In this document: positions 23,381 to 36,700 of the stretch, piece after piece
Position numbering within the stretch: the first letter of the stretch is position 1
Layout of the letters: each line of letters begins with the position of its first letter
Assembly: GCA_001687465.1 (NCBI GenBank)
Contig: LVLI01000233.1
Coordinates: forward strand, 1-64,000
Direction: 5' to 3'
Source: Halocafeteria seosinensis
Lineage: Eukaryota; Sar; Bigyra; Bicosoecida
DNA length: 64,000 nt
Translations under genes and position numbers: made by a program
Notes under the pieces: model-generated
The model's database searches: none
What the model saw: the letters and a program-made list of their open reading frames with translations, nothing else
Told to the model about the DNA's origin: nothing

Positions 23381-23747
23381 GTTGGTGTAGGCTTGGAATA
23401 CACTATACACCCAACGGGATGTCACTGATAGCTCGCAAGTCGAGCGCAAACTTCAGAGTCTAGACCCGTGAGCGCAAAAGTGTGAAAATCTTAAAGGAAA
23501 AGGTCCAACAAATTCGTCGGGCACTCACTGAGCACTCAGTCCGACGAATGTATTGCCCCGCCATTTGGCGCATCTAGCGGTGTTGAAGACTTGCTGACAA
23601 CTTGTTAATTTCAACTTGTGAACCCGCACACAGTGGAGTGGTGGTCATTAAGCAACTATTCTGACCAACAAGAAACAATCTATTAAATTTTGCACTTCCT
23701 AACAGAAAACAAGTAATGAAATACTTCTACAGTCATAAGACCTGTTG
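23381..23747. other. Intergenic region with a hairpin
   Basis: A 367-base gap between the start of the COPI-associated gene and the stop of the EF-hand gene, both on the minus strand. It contains the nested inverted repeat listed separately at 23512-23549; otherwise nothing was recognised. Confidence 0.5.
23512..23549. repeat. Nested inverted repeat
   Basis: A 9-bp pair, ATTCGTCGG (23512-23520) with CCGACGAAT (23541-23549), encloses a 6-bp pair, ACTGAG (23527-23532) with CTCAGT (23535-23540), around a 2-base loop. A 6-base bulge separates the two stems on the left side. It sits about 130 bases upstream of the COPI-associated start codon. A role in transcription or RNA structure is possible but not shown. 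Confidence 0.55.
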
Positions 23748-25336
23748 TTAGTCCATTGTCGTCGTATCTGTTGCAATTGTCACCTTCTTCCCCGTGGAGT
23801 GAGACGAACTCGGTCTCCTGCCCTTCCCTGAGCTTGAGCTGCCTTTCTCCTCAGATTTTATACATGAAGCGTCCGGAGTTTGTTCGCGTAGATTGGATGT
23901 AGCCGTTACACTCTGCGCTGAAGCAATGGTATCAGCAAGGGGCTGTGATGCCGGAGAGGTATCCTCCTCGTCGATGCCCACCCATGCTACGAAAGCGAAC
24001 AAAAATTCCTTGAAGGTGATTTCTCCATCTTTATTCCAATCTAATTCCTGGAAGCGATCTTCAGTAATGAAACTTAAAAGTTCAGTGTGTTCTCGGTATA
24101 AGCCCGAAGCAGCCTCTTCCGAGCTTTTGTTATGACGCATGGAGGTAGAAGGCGATTGCAATGTCAATCTAGCCATAGCCTCTTGCAGCTCACTTCTGCA
24201 ACAGTCACAAACATTTATGTGGAAGTAAACCCGTAGTGCTGGCACTAGTTGTCACTTACTTCTTTATCACACCACAATGGTTAGTGTCCAAATGGAAGAA
24301 CGCCTCCAAAGCAAGATGGAACGCGTGTGACAATGCCGCACCATCCCCTCGCATGAGTGAAGCATTAATATTCTTATCATCCAGTTGTTTCTGTGAACCC
24401 AGAAGAACAAAGCCTTAGCTCGGCAATCACAACCCACCGAAGAAGTGTGACAACTCGTACCAGTTTTTCTACGTGATGAGTATCTACAACATTTCCTTCT
24501 CTCTTGCAAATACCTTCCACAACGGGATTTTCACCAGCGTCTTCTACAAAAACGTTTGTTTCTGCCGGGGACAAGACAGGTATGAAGCCTAATAGGTAGC
24601 CTGCGGCAGGGGCTTAAACTTGAAGCACTTTATTGGGGCAGTGGTATCAATTACGTGTACAGCGTACCTAACGCGACGCAAACTAAGAATTCTTTGAATG
24701 TAAGATGCCCATCATGATAAAAATCAGCTTCCTGCAAAATGAGCCATAAAGCAGTAAGGGTTCGTTGGGGGCGCAGAGTCCATCGTCAACTTGAGCGTAC
24801 CTGAAAAACCTGCTTTATATCGGCGCTCGAGCAGCTTGCACCAAGCTGTCTCATTGAGGATTCAAGTTCTTCGTATTCAATAAATCCACTGGTATTCTGT
24901 ACCACACCATCATACCCCTTGAATGAAGCACGACGGGCCAATTGAACACAACTTAACGCTTCAAATAACCTACTTTATCGAATGTTTGGAACGCGTTCTT
25001 GATCTGGCGTAGAGTCCTCCGGATCATGGGGAACTTGAGCAAAATCTTATGGAACGGATGAATCCTGAGTAGCAAAATAAACGAACATAATGTGTATAAA
25101 ACGCATGAAACGTGGCTGTAATTTGCTTCAGGAGCCAGTCATTACGCTCTCTCTAGCTCACGTACGATCCATGTGGCGTCGTCTCCTTCTGCTTCAGAAG
25201 CTCCTTTATCCTGTAAGCCAGCATATGTGGAATATACATGGTGGAAAGTACCTAAAAAGGGAGATATACCTTGATATAGGACCTACCTGGTATCTACCAC
25301 CGATTCCACTTGCTCACTCCTTATCGCCCCAGCCAT
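23748..25336 (-). CDS. Four-EF-hand calcium-binding protein
   Basis: Eight exons fit in phase, giving about 354 residues from the start at 25336 (MAGAIRSEQVES). Four EF-hand-like units are visible: FDKNTSGFIEYEE (about residue 60, with the loop partly degenerate), ADFYHDGHLTFKEF (about 96), FHLDTNHCGVIKKSEL (about 193) and LDWNKDGEITFKEF (about 255, the most canonical loop). The second is followed by CVALGYLLG, a segment typical of plant and protist EF-hand pairs. The C-terminal approximately 90 residues are Ser- and Thr-rich without recognised domains. It is probably a calcium sensor; no target can be named. Confidence 0.85.
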
Positions 25337-25645
25337 TTTCACGATGATACGGGCGCCCTATATCACACTATTATGTCAGTGCATGTGTCATTAATGATAT
25401 AAATGATAGTAGGTTGTACATGTAGCAATCACAAGGACCCTTTTATGAATAAATCCGTCGCGAGTTAGAGGGGTCGACTTCAAAGGGTAGATCTAGGGGG
25501 CCATAAGATCGTTCCTCTAAATCACCTCTATTCACCTGGATTGGTCTCTTTGTTCACCAGGTAGGAGCTGTGTACAACCTTATCCGCCATGTATATGTTC
25601 TGAGAGAGGAGGAGCAGAAATAAACGACATACAGAAGAAAAAGAA
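25337..25645. promoter_or_regulatory. Divergent promoter region
   Basis: About 309 bases between start codons of the EF-hand gene (minus) and the NAA35 gene (plus). No conserved element was recognised. Confidence 0.5.
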
Positions 25646-28600
25646 ATGGAGGAGCAAGGGACATCGAGCCAAACCCAAGACAACCTCGATTTATCTGTTT
25701 GTGGGAGAAACATAGACCATCAGATACATCAGCAGAGTCGTCACAAAGATGGTAATCATTCTGGGGAAGAAAGAGACGCAAATACCGCTGGTAAAGCAGA
25801 GAGAACGACGGAAAAGAATCGTGTCCTCCAGGTTCAAGACTTTAAGCAAGCTGATGAGGAATTGAAGCGTGAATGCGAAGGCCTGGAGGTGGGACAGGTT
25901 CATTTAGCGCCGAATTTCCACCTCCGCAATGCCATGCAGGCTATGGAAGTCATGAACCCGAAAATGGATAGTGGCTTTCTGCAGCGACAGACAGTTCCTG
26001 TAGAGGAAAGAGTTCGTAGAGGATCATTTGAAGTTGTTCCACAAGCGCATGAATTACCAACGATTTTAGATAAATTGACTCGACTGGAGGTACGTGAAAG
26101 CATTCGTTGTCGCATTGATGGGAGATTTTCTGGAAGTAATGATTTGCTTGTTGCGAAACCAGGTGTCATGGATGGACGGCAACTCCTTGGCGCAAACTGT
26201 TAAGACATGCTTATGGACACAACCTTCCGTCATTAAGACGCTTCAGCATTTATGTGGCTTACCCCTTTATCAAGCTAGTTACGGTAAGAATTTATCCTTT
26301 TCTAACGGAATTTTTATCGAACAGAGTGCTTACTGTCCCGATGGTGTTGCTAGCACAGAAAAGGACAGCGTAAAAGACCTAAGAGATACCACACCCAACG
26401 GAGATCTTCCTCGTATACCTCCGCACACACGCCTCCTTTATCCCCATCTTCGCGTCGCCGATGTCAGCCCCATCGAGACTGGTATTGACGGTTTAGAAAG
26501 GGGCTCTCCGGAGTACACGACGGCCTTCGCATTGCTGGCTTGTGCCACATCATCGTTGAAAACCGTAGAATTGGCTTCTTTTGTAATCGAGGGAGCTGAT
26601 TTGTTTGAAGATGAAGACTACTATGCGTGGAAGCATAGTTTAGACTTTTGCTACACGATGACCACTGATGAGGTATTAGCGTTACTAAGAGATGCTGAGG
26701 CAATGCTGATGCGTAGTGCTCGTGCAGCTTCTGAGAAACACGACGCCAAGTTCGATAATGCATTAATAGATTTAACAGAGCAGTTGGGAAACCTGTCTCT
26801 AGGGAATGGTTCGCAAAACAGTAGTGAGAAGCGTGGGAGGCGGAGAAAGAAAAAGACCGCAGCTTCAGGACAGAACGAGCTAAGAAATGCGGCAATGATG
26901 TATAGGTGGACTAAGGATGGGTCGGAACAAAGTAATCCGTTGTACTATCAACGATTAGCTTCTGTTCTTGAAGGCTTTGGTTTGACTGACATTCAGGTTG
27001 ATCCCCTGTCATCCTTTAACGCCAATGGACCTCCTCCCAAATCTGCTCTAAGCTCCTATTATGAAGAACGAGAAACTGCGTTGAAAATTTGGAAAGAGTA
27101 TCAATGCCAATGCAACATTCATGTTTGCGATTTTGAGCGAGAGCAATTCGAATTCTCTCTGCCTCCCACAGTTGCGCCTCTTTGCGATGATCCTGAAGAG
27201 GCGTTATCCGTGGCAATAGCGTTAATACATCGGGTCCGTTTAAGAAGGACTTTGCTTCTTGCTTACCACAACCTTTATGATAAAACGTTTCAACGTCATG
27301 AGCTGGCTTTGAATGCGGTATCTCAAACCCAGATGCATCTTTTGAGGATTCGAGCGACCTCAAGAGCACTCTCTTTTGAAGACGAGCATCATGTAGATCC
27401 GACATGTGACGATTATTTGTCGCGCGCCGCTTCTCAGGGAACCCATGCAGTGGATTTAACTACAGAAGGGCGCAGCATTAGCATACAGACGGACAAGTTC
27501 GACGAACATGTACCTGGGTTTGACTACACTCTGCACAAACCACTGCTACTACCTAGTCCGCCTAGATGCGCTCCTTTGCCAACGTATAAGGGCGCTTTTG
27601 AGTACTTACAGAAACACTTGCGCCACCTGGCGTTGCTGTGCTGCACGAAGTACTTGTGTGCGAGAAACGACGTACGAGACACGACCGAGAATGCAGCATT
27701 AAGAGAATATTGGAAGGAAGTATCAGAACGAGCTCATTCGGAAAGTGAGGAACAACCAAAACGTATTGCTGTTTCCGATCATATACAAGAGTGCCACCCA
27801 CTGGGACCGTCGGTATCTGCGATAAAATCAACACTCGGAGAGGCAGGCGCGAAAGCCATATCCGACCACTCCCTGTCTACAGAGAAGGACGGTCGTATAC
27901 ACGTTAGCTTGCAAGCTGCATTGGATTTCCAAGATGTAATTGTCAATGACGGCGCTAATGCCCTTGCTCGAGCATATCTGGGATTACTCATGCTTCGGTC
28001 GCATAACAAAATTCTAAACAGTCATTCTCTGAGCGAGCTTATCCAGACTACTTTAACTGAATCCGGTATTGCTTTTGAATATGTGCGTCTGAACGATGTA
28101 CAGAAGTTTATTCATGAGTTATTAGTGCGTCCGGTTTTAAATGTGTTGTTTATTGGGGTATTGTCGCCAACGCGTCGACGTCGAAGAATGGATGCCCTCC
28201 TTCAAGATTGGTCAAGCATACAAATGTACGCACAAGAAGCGGACCACTATGTTGTTGAGATGGTAGCAAAATACATTCTTCGAGACCGGGAGCCTCCAAA
28301 GTATAAGCGAAACAATAAGAGCAAAAGCTCGACGGAGACGGAGGTCGTTGACAATGCAGGTCATACCAGGAAGCAGGAAGAGAAATGTCTGGAAGAGGCG
28401 CAAGAGAACCAATGTCAACAAATCTTCAGTTGGACAAGTTTATTGACTGTTAAGTTAATGCTGGATCATCTACGTGCCGGGATACGAGATAAAATATTCG
28501 GGGTCACTGAACTGCCATATGCCTACACGTATAACGCTTATCTCTTGAACATACGCCTGAATGCAAAACGGGAAACAACTCAAGCTCGACAGCAACTGCA

Positions 28601-29522
28601 GGCACATGTGGAAAAACACGGGCTTGGGACCATACAGGTGGACGACAATTCTGAAAGTAACAAGACTGGTGCTCCACCTATGCCTCCCGCATCTACCGTT
28701 CCAAGGAGTAGCTACCATCGTGTCGATGTCTTCAAAGACGAAATCGAGAGTCTTCTCAGTCGAGCTGTCACTCGTCTTCTCGTGATTTCAATGAAGAGTA
28801 GGATGCTACCGCTGATACATACTACGAGCCCCTTTACAACGCCTGCGATACAATATCAGCATCGTTTTGCTGACTTTAGTGTATTCTATGACAGTTCTCC
28901 GAGAGCGCTGTCCTTCAAGGAAATGAACTCTGCTATTGCTCTCACAATGGGCTGTCAAAGACTGTTAGCTGATGCTGTACAGCTTCTGACGACGGCGAAG
29001 ACGTATCTCATAGAAGTCAAGGAAATGATTGAGGGTAGTAACGAGTCCTCCAACAATTCTTCCTGGGGAATGTTACGCAGTTTCGGTGAAGTGAAAGAGT
29101 ACATAGGCTCTTTGGAGAAACTCGAAGTAGAAAAATTGATTCGCGTATGTACCAAAAACACTGTTTTCGCAAAGGTCATCTCTCAGCTAGATGAGCTCAG
29201 TCACGCCGATAGAAATTACGAGAGAATCGATGAGGTGAGGTCTCAAGTCACCGATCAATGGAGGAATGAACTTTCTGAGCAATACCGCGATCAGTACGAG
29301 AACCAATCCTCTGAGCAGAATGGAGAAGAGCAGAGCCCTGAAGGTTCGGTACCGACCCTTCGTCAGTTTTTGTCTTTCAGAGCACATCAAAACGACCTGC
29401 GAGTGCGTTTGTCAAAGGCCCTGAAAGAGCTTGAGTTTCCTCCCGTCGCACACGAAGTGTGTGTCGAGTTCTCGGAACACAGTATGTATCCGGTTATGTC
29501 GGTAAGGAAGAGTTCTTCTTGA
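25646..29522 (+). CDS. NAA35: NAA35/MAK10-like NatC auxiliary subunit
   Basis: NAA35 is the large non-catalytic subunit of the NatC N-terminal acetyltransferase, which acetylates Met-Leu/Ile/Phe N termini on ribosomes. Two exons (25646-26089 and 26163-29522) give about 1,267 residues; animal members have about 725. The family's N-terminal block is clear: GQVHLAPNFHLRNAMQAMEV followed by MNPKMDSGF. The intron falls between TRLE and VSWMDGNSLAQTV, and the exon join reproduces the conserved SLAQTV segment. The C-terminal part is helical with Lys/Glu-rich insertions near residues 230-260 and 830-870. The surplus length lies in these insertions and in the tail. Confidence 0.9.
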
Positions 29523-29767
29523 TCAGCTTCCCTCTAGTTTAGATTAGATATTAGTGAACTTAGTGTGTGGCTAATAATGTCTACATTGCTTCGCTAGGGT
29601 TCTTCCTATTTCATCGAAAACACTGAAATAACGCTTGTTCTATTCTAAGTAGGGTCAACAGGGTAGCTCCATACAGGGTACCCAGCCATTCTTCCGCCTC
29701 AATGCAGAGCCCAAATTCCTATTGGTGCAGACATAAATTGCTCTATTTACTTCGAGCCATCTTCTCC

Positions 29768-30249
29768 TCAAGATTGAGATCCTTCAGGGTCTCCTCCGGG
29801 TACCAGCTGCAATCCATGAAGGTAGTGGAGTGAGCTCACCAACCTACAACGCCTCCAATATCTTACCATCGCAATGTTGTTTCCATTCAAGAGTATTTGA
29901 TCTTGTGTAAACTTCCGTTTACCTTCAGGTGTTATCTCACTGCACATATACATGTGTGCATATCCTCCCAAAAAAGGGCCCTATTGACAAGGCCAGGACT
30001 TACTATTCCACGACATCCTCCAGGACCATATTCACGTACTCATCAAATCCTTGCAGAGTCCCCACGATTTCTTTATCACCTTTCATGAGAATCCATAGCC
30101 TCGATCCTATACACTTATCGATCAGCTCTGCACTTCATAGAGGCACCCTTAGGAAACGAGACGAGCTGCAGGATTCCAAAGTGAGTGTACATACCCAGGG
30201 GTAATAACGTGGTAGACCCCGATGACGATGCATCTTGCTGTTGCGCCAT
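29768..30249 (-). CDS. LSM5: U6 snRNA-associated Sm-like protein LSM5
   Basis: LSM5 is part of the LSM2-8 ring on U6 snRNA and the LSM1-7 ring used in mRNA decay. Four exons fit: 30249-30195, 30127 to about 30013 (ending in DVVEY), one from [10 protein letters not shown] to 29867 and the last 29806-29768, giving about 96 residues (human has 91). Sm1 reads [20 protein letters not shown] and continues to [17 protein letters not shown], with the Asp/Asn RNA-contact pattern (DEYVNMVL). Sm2 reads [12 protein letters not shown] and ends LVPGG. All introns are GT-AG and in phase. The gene lies in the short space between NAA35 and the SFI1-like gene. Confidence 0.93.
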
Positions 30250-30763
30250 TCTGGCGGAGCAGGAATAACTAAACGATCAAGTAAAGTATACAAAGCACGG
30301 TGGGGAGACTTGTGGAACTGAATCAACAATCCATAAAAATCAAAACACTGTGATACTGACTGTACATGTATGTAACGGGGATTGGCATTGGCAACGCCGC
30401 ACGGGATAGCTACAATGGCATTGATTGTGGGTGTAAATAGGCGTTGTTAATACATTTTACAACCAACTGTGCTATAGTTCATCGGTATCGACAGTTCTGT
30501 GACATGGGCAAGTATGAGATACAATATGGAACCTAGATGCACGAGGTCGCTGAAGAGGTAAGGGCTGTGTTGCGGCGACAAGACTACCCGTACACATGGG
30601 GTGCGGATGTGATCGAAACAAATACCGGGGTAATACCCTGAGGCCCCGGGAGGGGTAGAGTTTACTATTTCGGTATTGATTCATTATCGAATTTTCATTA
30701 TACATTATTATGTTGTTCCCCAAGGCGGAACAATGTTGATAGACCGGCTCCAATATTACCATC
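30250..30763. other. Intergenic region between LSM5 and the SFI1-like gene
   Basis: About 514 bases that hold the LSM5 promoter and the SFI1-like 3' end. AT-rich in places; no gene or clear element seen. Confidence 0.4.
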
Positions 30764-33700
30764 TCATTGGTTCTGAGTGTAGTCTTGAAGAAATCGGACC
30801 TGGACTTCACCCTTAGCTGGAAAAGCTCTGCCTTGAATTGGAGGCGGGGGAACGTTGAGACTCAAATGAGTAGGAGAACCCAAAAAGTTGGTGCCACACC
30901 GGGCACACTTTTCCCCAGTAACATAAAGTCCACAGTCATTGCATTCTCTCAAAGAATGATGCGGCGGATCCGAACATCTCCGACGAGTTTCCTTCCGGTC
31001 GGTATTGGCTACCGTAGAATACGGAGGTAGTTTGTGCGAATCAAATCGTGTCACAAATTGAGCATTATGTTGTCCGGTACGAGAAGTATTTGGACGGGTT
31101 CGACCCGGAAGTCTTGCAGCTGTAGCGCGCCTACCTTCCTGCCGCATTTGTGACCGAGGTTGGGAGGACTGTCGTGTAGGAGTGGTATTAGTCCGAGTTC
31201 GTTCCTGCGCGGACCGTGTATCCGTAGGACTATAAGATACAGATTTGCTTCGCTGTGGTTTCTCGCTACTGTGAAAATCCTTCCGCCGTGAAAAGCGCAC
31301 CTTCCGCCGTTCTGCCGTAGCAGAACGACTTCTTTGAATTCCTGTCTTGCCAAACACAGCCACATTGTTGGTCGATCTAGCGAACTCTGTGCCTGATGTA
31401 TTCTTCTTTTTCCTGACAGGCCTACGTTTGGAGGTTGTCTTCTTTTTGACAAGTTTACGTCCTTCTTCCGCGCTAGTGATATTGCCTTTCGAACTTTGGT
31501 CAAGGATCCTTGCCCTTGCAACTCTAGCAGTGTCTTCTCTTACGACCCATTCCTGACGTTTTCGGGCAGCTGCGGCTGCTTCCTCAGCAGTCTTGGTCTT
31601 TAGCAGTCTCAATCGGCGCGTAGTCAACTTAGTCACGGCGCAAGTAATCCAGAGGCGAAATACTCGTTGTTTTCTTGACCGACTAGAGACTGCCTTCATA
31701 TGTAGCAATGCACTTCCGTCTGTCTGCCGTACCTCATGAAGAAACGACACCCAGCAGCGCAAACTGTATCGCAACGACAAAAAGTAATGCATCGTCTGAG
31801 GCCGAAAAAATCTCCTCTGAAGGAAATCACACTTCCATCGCTCGAAGGCATGAGATAGCATTCTTCCGTGACGCCTTTCAATTAATCGATTCAGCCCCTT
31901 TCGTTGTGTCCAGTGAACAACAAGAGCATCCATACTCCCACGTAACGGCCGACGATATCTCCAATACTGCTCGAATTCTTTCAATAAACGATTCTGTTGT
32001 TCAACGTGAGTCTTCCATGCTCTCAATATGAGGGAGGCTATTTGTTCCTGTCTGCGGGTGGAAGCTGTGTACAAACACTCCAACAGCCGCCGTGTTGCCT
32101 CCCTCTTACGCAATCGAATTTCCTGTTGTATGCGCCATAGTCGCCAGCATCTCGAAACCCGATTGACTCTATAAAAGGCAGCAGCAGTATAGGCTGCCGC
32201 TTGGAGTTGACGAACTTTGTGTTGCTGAACAGTATACTCTCGCCAAGAGAATAAGGCTGTTCGCTGTAACGCAAAATATTCACGCCACTGGCTGTATCGC
32301 TGCTCTTTTCGAGCTTGCAAGCATGTCACAAAAAGGCGCCTCAGTAATTTTCTTCGGGAAACTTTTACCCGCCAAAGATGCCAGAGTCTTGTACGGTGGA
32401 CTCTAGCCAGCCCATGTCTACAAGAGTCTAAGTGGTGCTTCTTCCGTTGCCGTCTGTAGTAGTATCGTTTCCATCGCAGAAACAAGAACGTAGTCCATTG
32501 CTTGTTAGCTTCAGCGTTGCAAGCTTTTGCGGCCCCCGTCTGCTCTTTAAAAGCCTTCCAATTTACTAACGTCCTTTTCAACGAGGACCGTCTCCAGAAA
32601 TGAGCCACGGTTTCTTCTTGACGAAGCAACCTGGACGTAACCACCGTAGCAAACCGGTTGAATACTCGTCGGAGTAACTGTGTTGGGTTCCGACGATCGG
32701 CTAACTCGTGAGAAGAGTGAACAAACCGGTAGAACCGGACTAAACAGCCAAATGCAGTCTGCATCAATTTATAGCGTTGTGACGCTAATACTACCTTTTC
32801 CAAGCGACGCAGCTTGTATATGTAGATCCAGCTTTCGAAAGCTCTTCGTCTAGCCTTTTTAATTGACGTTGCAATGGCCGAATCAGTTATAGAGGGAGAC
32901 GTGGTCAGTTGAGTTATTCTGGCAGTTTCTTCAATGCTTCGGATTGTTTGCTCCTGGGAGCCAAAGCACTCGGATTCCATAATCTTGATGCGGATGTCAT
33001 CCGCATCCACGAATGCAAAGGAGAAGGCAGCAGTTTCCATCAGTCTGTACACTCTCTGTGCTGACGTTCGTACTACATTCATAGGAATGTCCTGACTGGC
33101 AGCAATCGCCCAGGATGGCCTTGAGTCATTTTCGAAGTTCTCACAAAAAAGCAGGCCCTGGACATCCAACAATTTCAGAGAGCACAAGATCACGGTGTCT
33201 CTGTCACACAATAAGGCAGAGGTGGGGCCACTAGGGCTTTCAGCAAGAGCCCTCGAAATCTTGATGCCCTGGCGTTCATAGCGATCAGGAGAACTCCACC
33301 CCACGAACGAAGGATGCCATGGGCACATGTCTTCGATATTTTTGCTAAGAGAAATGATATCCGATTCCTTACTGAAGCTAAAACTACTGCTGTATTTACA
33401 CCATAGAGTACTTCGTCGACTGAAAGTTGGGGACCATGCAGGCAGTATAAGAATATCACTCCTATCCTTGCATCCATAGTGGAAATAATACTTTCGCTGT
33501 ACTTGCCAAAGTGTCTGATAGACCGCCAACGACAGACCACTCTTAAGAAACGGTCGACAACCACCAATTAGACTTTTTCTATAGGATTTTCGAGCTGAGA
33601 TCAGAAAAACACGGAGAGCTTTTCGTTTTCCACGTACTATCACTTGCGACTCCCTCTGATATGGGCTCATCGTAGGTGGAGCATCATCACTCCCGGCAGC

Positions 33701-36700
33701 CGGTTGCGCTTGGGCGGTACATTCTTTCCAAACAGGTCCTAGGACACGGCATGCAAAACCATGGAGATTGTACTCTTTGCAATGGTCCCAAGCTTCGGAA
33801 ACTCGCCCATCGAAGTGAGATATCGAAGAGGAAGAATACATAAGTCTTTCACTGAGTAAAGACAGACTATTTCGTAAAGCGCACTTTCTGAATTTGTACT
33901 TCTTCCATCGACCAAAAAACAAATAAGTGCTCCGATAATAGGACCACATGTTGGATACGGCCATATAAAATCTCTCAGCTTTTTCCAGCAGCAGTGTGCT
34001 CTTTAGGCTTCGGAATGCCCTACTTGCGAGTGTATATCGTCGAAATGTTGCAGCAACTGTGTTTTTTAATGAGGATGAGACACGACGACGTCGCTCCTCC
34101 CTGAAACGGTGGAGAAACATGCGCTGTCGACGAGCCTGAAACGATCGACGAAGGTTCTCGGCCCGCATTCCCAGTAGAAACTCCCCTAAGCGCATAGAAT
34201 AGTGCTCCTTAAAAAAAGAACAAAGTGAGTTCTTCAGTGAGGTAGATTCGACACTGTACGAAATAAGAGTCCTTCTTAGTTGATTCAATTTCGAATTCCT
34301 CCTAAGCAACCGCAGAACGAATGTCAATCTTCTCTTCCTCAGAAGACCTCCTCCAAGCTCAGCGGCTACCCTTGAGCCATACCAAGCTGAGTCTACGCTT
34401 TGTTCCTGAAGCAGTGAAAAAAATGGTAGTGTTGAGATGTCACGGGTATCACTTCTCCCATCTTTAAAGCGAGAGTGGTGAGAGACAGAGCGTAGTTGCT
34501 CAAGGGTCTGCTTTGATGATTCAGTTTCCCTTCGAACGAAACCTCCAAAGGAGGAATGAGGTCTCACAGTGATACCACAAATGATTTTTGTAATCAGTTC
34601 GGAAGATGGAGCAGAAAGGTCCCATTCAAAATCATCTCTTCGGATTACTAGATCCGGTTTCCCTACGTCTTCCGGACGTGCTGAGTCTTCTGCTACGAAA
34701 CTGCCTTCTTCTTGCTCCCCAACAAAGAGTGAACGGTATGACTTAACAAGGGCACTCTCCGGCTCTTCTGAGGTTATCTCATGCGACACATTTTCTGAGT
34801 TGTCCACTTGATCTGTTTGGTCATGCAATTCTCCGGCAAACACCGACAGCGTTCGTGAGCTGTCTCGGAGCCATTCAACATCAGCGAAATTATGTAGACT
34901 GAACTTCAGTACAGTGCCGTTGACAATAGATTTAACGATACGCTGTATAGTTAAGCGTCCCTCCTTCTCCAAAACCTGGAGGAAATATCTCCAGCAGATG
35001 TAAGAAACTACAGCAATGAAAACATAATCATTTGCCAGATGCGTGTCTCGCCCTTCTCGGATGCTGAGGGCTTCATCGATGATATTAATTCTTTCGTCTT
35101 TTCCGACTCCCCTCATCATATCGCAAATCGCGGACGGTACACTCTCTTGGGGCTGCAAAAGTTCCAGATCCTGAAGCATTCGAGCCGGCAAATCGTGGCG
35201 TGCCCCGTCCCACAGCAGCGAGATATAGGGTGATTTTGTTATGCAGAGTTCTAGAAAGTACTCTACAAACCTTTGCAGAGGGACCCACAAACCCCTAGTC
35301 ATTTCATCTAATACCTCGAGATAGCTGATTGGACCTTCTAAAATTCCTAGACCAAATCCAACGGTGGCAAACGAAACAGGAGTGTACGGGAACTGCAATG
35401 TAGCTCGAGAGTGTCTAGGGGAAGTTTCCGGGGATCTAAGGATGAACGTAAGTCTCGGGATCGAGCAGAGCAAATCAGAACCACAAGAAAAATTCCTATC
35501 CTCAGAATTGTATGCTTCGGTTTTCAAATTTTCTTCCTGAATGCCTACTTCTTTTTTAGGAGGTAACATGATTCCTGTGTTAGCGGGTGAAACTGCGACA
35601 GAGCTTCTTTGCATGTGCCCATCAGCGCTCATTCTCCTCCGTTCTCCCCTATACTGTTTCAAGGATTTTGTCTTGGCATCCCAACACTGTGAAGTGAGCT
35701 GTGCACGGTGCTCTATATCTTCAGCATATTTCGCTTTTCGTTCAGCGACAGAATACCGTATACGCCGAAAATATCGAGAGCCATGGCCTATTGACGGCAA
35801 GTCATCATTTGGTCCCTTTGGCTCTCGAAACGAACGCAGTTTTTTCCGCGAAAAATCTTGGCGGAGCAAAGACGCTCTCGTGTCTTTTAGAGAAACGTCC
35901 ATGTGGCATTGCTGCTGGGGCTTCCCTGTGCTGGATGGTGGTCTGGCGAAAGTAACTTGAGGTTGAGAACGCGAGCCTGCATCGTTAACCACCCTCTCCG
36001 CGATGTTGGACCGATTCGTGGTCTCTGCTAAGATTCCGATAGTGGAAGCATTACGTATCGAGGTGGTTCCTTCAGCAATTTCTTGGCAGGTATAACCAGT
36101 ATACTCATTTGCAGCCACGAGTTGCGGCTGGTGCTCCGCGCCTTTTGATGCCTTCCGCACCCCAATGAGTGACTCTGAGCTATCATCAACCGTATGTGGC
36201 GTTATTGCCGTCTCACTTGGACTGGATCGGTCTAGACTGTCTGGTGTCATATTTGAGGAGGGCGCACTGGGAACTGGTGGTGCTTGCGGTTCCGGTAGCC
36301 TATCTTCACCATCCTCGTTGGATGAATGCTCCGCATTCTGAGCAACCAATGTCTGCGCGTTACTAGAGGAGCCCCTATGCATTTGTAGGAATGCATGGAT
36401 ATCAAGTTCCAATGGCTCAGACTCGAGGACATCTTCCTTGGAGTCCTCTCCACGACCGGAGTCCCTTTGCCGAGGCAGTGGACCACTCGATCGACGGGAA
36501 TTCCTTGACCGTTGCTCTTGACCGACGTGTGCAGTCTGCTGGCCATCGTCAGACACGCTTTTTGTCTCTGTGGAGGTATATGGAGGGGTCGTAGTTCCTG
36601 AAGCTCTCCGAGTCGAGTTCCTCCCACTTTGTGGGCGATATTCCCCCCTTTCTTGGCCATCTGTCCTCCGACGCTCATTCGTGTGGAACGGGGGCACGAT

